Shown here: in pieces, positions 59,060 through 64,000 of the stretch
Numbering within the stretch: position 1 is the stretch's first letter
How the letters are laid out: every line of letters starts with the position of its first letter
NCBI RefSeq assembly: GCF_042477335.2
Contig: NC_091250.1
Span: 133,955,384-134,019,383, forward strand
Length of the DNA stretch: 64,000 bases
DNA from: Ovis canadensis
Taxonomy: Eukaryota > Chordata > Mammalia > Artiodactyla > Bovidae
Reading direction: 5' to 3'
Made by a program: the position numbers and the translations under genes
Notes under the pieces: generated by a model
Databases searched by the model: none
What the model was told of the DNA's origin: nothing
Seen by the model: the letters and a program-made list of their open reading frames with translations, nothing else

Positions 59060-60337
59060 CATCTCACATGCTAGTAAAGTAATGCTCAAAATTCTCCAAG
59101 CCAGGCTTCAGCAACACGTGAACCAAGAACTTCCTCATGTTCAAGCTGGTTTTAGAAAAGGCAGAGGAACCAGAGATCAAATTGCCAACATCTGCTGGAT
59201 CATGGAAAAAGCAAGAGAGTTCCAGAAAAACATCTATTTCTGCTTTATTGACTATGCCAAAGCCTTTGACTGTGTGGATCACAATTAACTGTGGAAAATT
59301 CTGAGAGAGATGGGAATACCAGAGCACCTGACCTGCCTCTTGAGAAATCTGTATGCAGGTCAGGAAGCAACAGTTAGAACTGGACATGGAACAACAGACT
59401 GGTTCCAAATAGGAAAAGGAGTACGTCAAGGCCGTATATTGTCACCCTGCTTATTTAACTTCTATGCAGAGTACATCATGAGAAACGCTGGACTGGAAGA
59501 AGCACAAGCTGGACTCAAGATTGCCGGGAGAAATATCAATAACCTCAGATATGCAGATGAGACCACCCTTATGGCAGAAAGTGAAGAGGAACTCAAAAGC
59601 CTCTTGATGAAGGTGAAAGTGGAGAGTGAAAAAGTTGGCTTAAAGCTGAACATTCAGAAAACGAAGATCATGGCATCTGGTCCCATCATTTCATGGGAAA
59701 TAGACGGGGGAACAGCAGAAAATGTCAGACTTTATTTTTTTGGGCTCCAAAATCACTGCAGATGGTGACTGCAGCCATGAAATTAAAAGACGCTTACTCC
59801 TTGGAAGGAAAGTTATGACCAACCTAGATAGCATATTCAAAAGCAGAGACATTACTTTGCCGACTAAGGTCCGTCTAGTCAAGGCTATGGTTTTTCCTGT
59901 GGTCATGTATGGATGTGAGAGTTGGACTGTGAAGAAGACTGAGCACCGAAGAATTGATGCTTTTGAATGTGGTGTTGGAGAAGACTCTTGAGAGTCCCTT
60001 GGACTGCAAGGAGATCCAACCAGTCCATCCTAAAGGACATCAGCCCTGGGTGTTCTTTGGAGGGAATGATGTTGAAGCTGAAGCTCCAGTACTTTGGCCA
60101 CCTCATGCGAAGAGTTGACTCATTGGAAAAGAGTCTGATGCTGGGAGGGATTGGGGGCAGGAGGTGAAGGGGACAACCGAGGATGAGATGGCTGGATGGC
60201 ATCACTGACTCGATGGACGTGAGTCTGAGTGAACTCCGGGCGTTGGTGATGGACAGGGAGGCCTGGCGTGCTGCGGTTCATGGGGTCGCACAAAGTTGGA
60301 TGCGACTGAGCGACTGCACTGCACTGAGCTGAGCTGA
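59060..60337 (+). mobile_element. BovB LINE with shared RT-dead mutations (inverted arm 2)
   Basis: A plus-strand 5'-truncated copy. The frame at 59310-59768 matches the minus-strand frame of the copy at 55505-57373 over about 120 codons with two differences that I see: GRILS for GCILS, and one near the frame end. It has the same LRYADETTL active-site box and the same missing base near 59967. It lies inside a Tigger element and is followed without a gap by a Bov-tA. Confidence 0.95.
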
Positions 60338-60548
60338 GGGCTTCCCGGGTGGCTCAGTGGTAAAGAATCCGCCTGTGATGCAGGAGATGCACGAGACGTA
60401 GGCTCGATCCCTGGGTTGGGAAGATCCCCTGGAGAAGGAGACGGCAACTGGCTGTAGTATTTGTGCCTGGGAGATCCTATGGACAGAGGAGCCTTGAGGG
60501 TTACAGTCCACGGGGTTGCAAAAGACTCGGGCACAACTTAGTGACTAA
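60338..60548 (+). repeat. Bov-tA SINE
   Basis: 'gggcttcccgggtggctcag' head to 'gggcacaacttagtgactaa' tail, directly abutting the BovB 3' end. Confidence 0.94.
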
Positions 60549-60700
60549 ACAACGTTTTTTAGATATAACAAAACCTCACGCTTGATAGACCACAATACGG
60601 TGGAAGCATAGCTTTTATAAGCACTGGAAACTAAAAAAACTCATGATTTGTTTTACTACAATGGTCTGGAGCTGAATCTCAGTGTCTCCTAAGGAGCCTA
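60549..60700 (+). mobile_element. Tigger-type DNA transposon, right part
   Basis: 'cgttttttagatataacaaa', 'cttgatagaccacaatacgg', 'taagcactggaaactaaaaa' and 'ttactacaatggtctggagc' continue the Tigger order broken at about 59035. Confidence 0.75.
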
Positions 60701-61534
60701 TATGTGTAAATGTGTGTGTGCGGATATGTTACACATATATTCTGCTACAGCCAAGACCCTAAGTTCTCATGGCTATTGCTGACTTTCTCCGCTTTCAGAT
60801 GAGCTTCAGAAGCAGTTGGTTACATTCTTATTTATAAAACTGATCACAATCACAGCCACTGAGATTAATTTCGGGAGAACTCGAATCCTAAGGTCAACCT
60901 TCCATCCAGGAACACCCAGTTACGCAATTTTCTCTGTGTTCTTCCAGAAGGTTCTGGTGTCTTTGTTTTGGTCTCACATTTATTGCTAGGCTGCATTAAA
61001 GTTCTTATTGATTTTCTGAATGAAGCCACCCACCCTCTGACTCTGACACGCTGGTCCTACCACTGGAAAAGGGGTCTCAGCACCTCGAGGAGCTGAGTCA
61101 CGGGTGTGTGCCCGAGAGTCACAGCACGCCCAGCTCACGTTCCCGTCTCCTCACTGTCGGGGCCGGGACCTCCCAAATCACGCTGAGTGACACTGAGGGC
61201 TGACATTTTCTTATTCTGATGCTGATGAGACAACCGTTCCATCAGGGTGTGTGAGGACCACTGCAGGCGCCAAGTCAAGGTGCGCTAAGAGAAGCCCGCG
61301 ACGGGGAGGTGCGACACCATCGCACTCCCAGCAGGATCGCTGGGAGGGCCCCGTGATTCTCGCCTGACCCCTGGCAGTGAGTGCCACCAGCAGCAGGCTG
61401 TGTCCTGGCTATTTTCACTGCAGTTTGCGTGGAAGACGCCATCCCCCCACTCCCCACTGAAGACATCTGCTCTAACTGTTTCGTTCCTAAAGCATTCTGC
61501 AGTGGGTAGGGGTCACTCTGGCAATTAGCCATAG
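60701..61534. other. PCGF3 intron, nothing recognised
   Basis: No exon or repeat recognised apart from a short TG-rich stretch near 60705-60725. Confidence 0.5.
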
Positions 61535-61650
61535 AAGGGAAGTGCCCGGCCGTCCAGCGGTTGCAAGGCGGCGCTCTCATTGCTGAGGGCGCGGGTTCAG
61601 CCCCTAGAAACTAAGATCCCACAAGCTGTGCAGCCAAACGAAGAAGGAGG
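61535..61650 (+). repeat. CHR-type SINE
   Basis: 'gaagtgcccggccgtccagc', 'ggcgctctcattgctgaggg', 'gggttcagcccctagaaact', 'cacaagctgtgcagccaaac' and an A/G-rich tail. Confidence 0.9.
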
Positions 61651-61787
61651 AGAAACGGGAGGAGGAGAACGGTCGAGGGGAGACTCAGAGAACCACTGGC
61701 ACACGACCATCCTGGCTGTGCCTTCCTCCCGGCCTGTCTCTGTGAGGGGAGAGCCGGCCAAGGCCCAGGCCACGCGCCCACCTGCTC

Positions 61788-62608
61788 CCTTCCTCCCGGC
61801 CCTTCCTGTCAGGGGAGAGGCGGCTCCCTTCCTCCCGGCCCTTCCTGTCAGGAGAGGCGGCCGGCTCCCTTCCTCCCGGCCCTTCCTGTCAGGGGAGAGG
61901 CGGCCGGCTCCCTTCCTCCCGGCCCTTCCTGTCAGGGGAGAGGCGGCCGGCTCCCTTCCTCCCGGCCCTTCCTGTCAGGAGAGCCCGCCGGCTCCCTTCC
62001 TCCCGGCCCTTCCTGTCAGGGGAGAGGCGGCTCCCTTCCTCCCGGCCCTTCCTGTCAGGGAGAGGCGGCCGGCTCCCTTCCTCCCGGCCCTTCCTGTCAG
62101 GAAAGCCCGCCGGCTCCCTTCCTCCCGGCCCTTCCTGTCAGGAGAGCCCGCCGGCTCCCTTCCTCCCGGCCCTTCCTGTCAGGAGAGAGGCGGCTCCCTT
62201 CCTCCCGGCCCTTCCTGTCAGGAGAGCCCGCCGGCTCCCTTCCTCCCGGCCCTTCCTGTCAGGGGAGAGGCGGCCGGCTCCCTTCCTCCCGGCCCTTCCT
62301 GTCAGGAGAGCCCGCCGGCTCCCTTCCTCCCGGCCCTTCCTGTCGCCGGCTCCCTTCCTCCCGGCCCTTCCTGTCAGGGGAGAGGCGGCTCCCTTCCTCC
62401 CGGCCCTTCCTGTCAGGAGAGGCGGCCGGCTCCCTTCCTCCCGGCCCTTCCTGTCGCCGGCTCCCTTCCTCCCGGCCCTTCCTGTCAGGAGAGGCGGCCG
62501 GCTCCCTTCCTCCCGGCCCTTCCTGTCAGGAGAGCCCGCCGGCTCCCTTCCTCCCGGCCCTTCCTGTCGCCGGCTCCCTTCCTCCCGGCCCTTCCTGTCA
62601 GGAGAGCC
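61788..62608. repeat. PCGF3: PCGF3 intronic minisatellite, about 21 copies
   Basis: About 21 copies of a core cttcctcccggcccttcctg + tc, separated by spacers of three kinds (aggggagaggcgg types, aggagagcccgccgg types, and none). The repeat length is therefore 29-46 bp. The plus strand is pyrimidine-rich. The PCGF3 transcript strand is G- and GA-rich. The array ends 24 bp from the exon at 62633. The 549-codon plus-strand frame covering it is a repeat artefact. Confidence 0.97.
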
Positions 62609-62632
62609 CCCAGGGCCGGGCCGCGCGCCCAC

Positions 62633-62721
62633 CTGCTCGTCGCTCCGGTGGTAATCACCGTCTTCCTCCTGCTTCTCCTCCGCTGCCTCTTTGTTCGAAC
62701 TGTCATCCGCTTTGGTTTCTC
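62633..62721 (-). CDS. PCGF3: PCGF3 linker exon (residues 125-154)
   Basis: The minus strand encodes ETKADDSSNKEAAEEKQEED and then GDYHRSDEQ, the acidic, Ser-rich linker between the RING and RAWUL domains. The acceptor is an unusual ctgaaag (AAG rather than CAG or TAG) with a pyrimidine tract just upstream. The donor is CAG|gtgggc after 62633. The length of 89 bp (2 + 29 codons) fits: the first two bases complete the glycine begun in the previous exon. Compared with the human form that I recall, EEKPEEDND has become EEKQEEDGD. The frame remains open past the donor into the adjacent minisatellite. Confidence 0.97.
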
Positions 62722-63505
62722 CTTTCAGCAGAAACAGGAAAGACTGAATCAGAATACCCAAAGTGGTAAACTGTTGCTTCTCCCGACAGAACGCTCACGC
62801 GCTGTGAACCCCGCGGTGACAGGAGGCCCGCGCGCCGGTCGGCAGGGCCTCAGTCGCAGCGCTCGCGAGGCTCGCGAGGGGGGTCCTGGGCAGGGTGCCG
62901 GCGGCCGGGCACCACCAGGGCGGCCCATCTCAACTCTGCCCAACAGCACGGCTCCCAGGGCTCGTGCTGGTCCCGCACGGCTTTACAAGTCAGGCCTCCA
63001 GCTCGGCAAAGACGGGATTCCTGGCCCCCGAGCTGCCTCGGGGCCTCACCCCCGGGCCCCAAGCCTGCAGGTACGCAGCGCCCGCTCCTCTGGGTCAGCA
63101 GCCAAGGCCTCCCCTTCTCAGGTGTTCAGAGGCGCACAGAAGAGACCACAGCGCTCAGGCACCTGCGCGGCCCATGGAGCCAAAGGTCTGAAGAAACTTA
63201 CAATACGTACAGATTCAAAGCACCGTTAATGTTCTGTTAAAGCCAAGGAGAAGCTGGCCTTTCTGCAAGCAAGCAGGCAGACTGGGAGAGGGCCCTGGGG
63301 GGCCCGTCGTGCTCACGTGGTCCCATACACCCACCTCCAGGCAGCGCCGGCGTCCCCGCACGTCCCGCTGCGGCCCAGCACGTAAGCCCTGGGACCGGGC
63401 GCCTGCCTCGCAGCGGCCCCCGTGCCCGCCAGCGCCGCGCGGGCACTGGTGCCAGCATGCCCGTCAGGAGCCAGCAGGGGCTCGTGCAGGGAGACGGGCA
63501 CTCAC
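62722..63505 (-). other. PCGF3: PCGF3 intron
   Basis: A 784-bp intron between the two exons, with donor gtgagtg. GC-rich, no repeat or exon recognised. Confidence 0.85.
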
Positions 63506-63616
63506 CGTTCCGGTGGGGGTCCAGGTGCTGCTTTGCGGAGCACGCCTCCCCCTTGACATCTCCAGGCACTTCCAGGCCTAACTTGTGGTAGAATTCTCTC
63601 TGCTTCCTCATTTCCG
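63506..63616 (-). CDS. PCGF3: PCGF3 coding exon (residues 89-125)
   Basis: The minus strand encodes EMRKQREFYHKLGLEVPGDV and then KGEACSAKQHLDPHRN plus the first base of a glycine codon. It follows the RING domain and starts the linker. The acceptor cttttcacag precedes CGGAAATG and the donor G|gtgagtg follows 63506. The length is 111 bp. Relative to the human sequence that I recall, there are conservative changes (LEV for MEV, DV for DI, EA for ET, DP for DS). The RING finger and N-terminus lie in exons right of the window, which I searched for and did not find in 63617-64000. Confidence 0.97.
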
Positions 63617-64000
63617 CTGTGAAAAGTCAACATGTAACCCTTAATCTTAGGCAGGTGATGGGTTACATTAAAATTCTGCACACAATCACATGAAAAAAGG
63701 GCAGGTTTGGATGAAAAGGTCTGAAGGCTGCTACCCACGAGAAATGACGACTTTAGACCGTGCCCCAGGAACTCAGAGCGGCTGCCAGCTGTGTGGCCCG
63801 GGCCCCGTGAGTGTAGGTGCCACTGGCTCCCCCAGGACAGGCCTCCAGCTGTGCCTGAGCCGCCCCCCACCGGGGAGGGGTCTCCACTGGATGGAGGCGG
63901 GCAGCACACAGCCTCCTGCCCGGCGGCCTCAGACATGAGTGGGGCCGGGCGGCGAGAGGACAGCTGTCCAGGCTGAGTCCTCGCACGCCCCTGGGAAGGG
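63617..64000 (-). other. PCGF3: PCGF3 intron, cut by the window end
   Basis: Intronic sequence upstream (in transcript sense) of the exon at 63506-63616. No further exon recognised. Confidence 0.7.

Noticed and set aside
61788..62608. A regularly repeated array that could suggest a CRISPR
   Set aside because: Spacers are two or three recurring variants and not unique sequences. The host is a mammal, and there are no cas genes. It is a minisatellite.
61580..63229. A 549-codon plus-strand open frame rich in PFLPALPV and SLPPGPSC repeats
   Set aside because: It is antisense to PCGF3, formed by the minisatellite, and it overlaps a real PCGF3 exon. The repeats simply reflect the unit read in three frames.
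63617..64000. Search for PCGF3 RING exons at the right edge
   Set aside because: No cysteine-rich RING coding stretch is seen on the minus strand. These exons must lie beyond 64000.

Overview
The window is nuclear DNA of a ruminant, most likely a bovid. The evidence is the repeat content: eight copies of the RTE-type LINE BovB, many tRNA-derived Bov-tA SINEs, cetartiodactyl CHR-type SINEs and a young ruminant-type L1 3' end, plus two spliced vertebrate genes with GT/AG introns. I cannot tell cattle from sheep, goat, yak or buffalo by eye.

Two protein genes are present, both partial and pointing toward each other. CPLX1 (complexin-1, the presynaptic SNARE-binding fusion clamp) runs left to right. 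Its penultimate coding exon is at 14044-14219 and its terminal exon at 20232-20429, with a 3' UTR ending near 21945. The exon for the first ten residues lies left of the window. PCGF3 (Polycomb group RING finger 3, a PRC1 subunit) runs right to left. Five coding exons lie at 63506-63616, 62633-62721, 51268-51405, 41689-41769 and 41252-41299, covering about residues 89-242, and an approximately 3.8 kb 3' UTR ends near 37495. The RING exons lie to the right of 64000. This tail-to-tail arrangement, with about 15.5 kb between the 3' ends, matches the human 4p16.3 order as I recall it.

Layout: 1-14043 is CPLX1 intron, with BovB, antisense L1 fragments, SINEs, a G-rich minisatellite and a 1.3 kb CA-rich tract that ends about 160 bp before the exon. 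14220-20231 is the last CPLX1 intron. 21950-37490 is intergenic. It holds an unexplained CpG-rich promoter-like block near 24.0-24.54 kb and a thick stack of BovB copies, one of which splits a retroviral LTR. 37.5-41.25 kb is the apparently transposon-free PCGF3 3' UTR with a transcribed CAG repeat. 41.3-64 kb is PCGF3 exons and introns filled with nested L1, BovB, Tigger and SINE insertions, an inverted BovB pair and an 815 bp minisatellite that starts 24 nt from a splice donor.

The two genes act in unrelated processes (synaptic exocytosis and chromatin ubiquitylation), and nothing here suggests functional coupling beyond shared location. The observations I rate highest are the orphan promoter block, the minisatellite next to a PCGF3 donor whose reading frame stays open if the intron is retained, and two BovB copies that share the same reverse-transcriptase-killing changes and lie as an inverted repeat in one PCGF3 intron.
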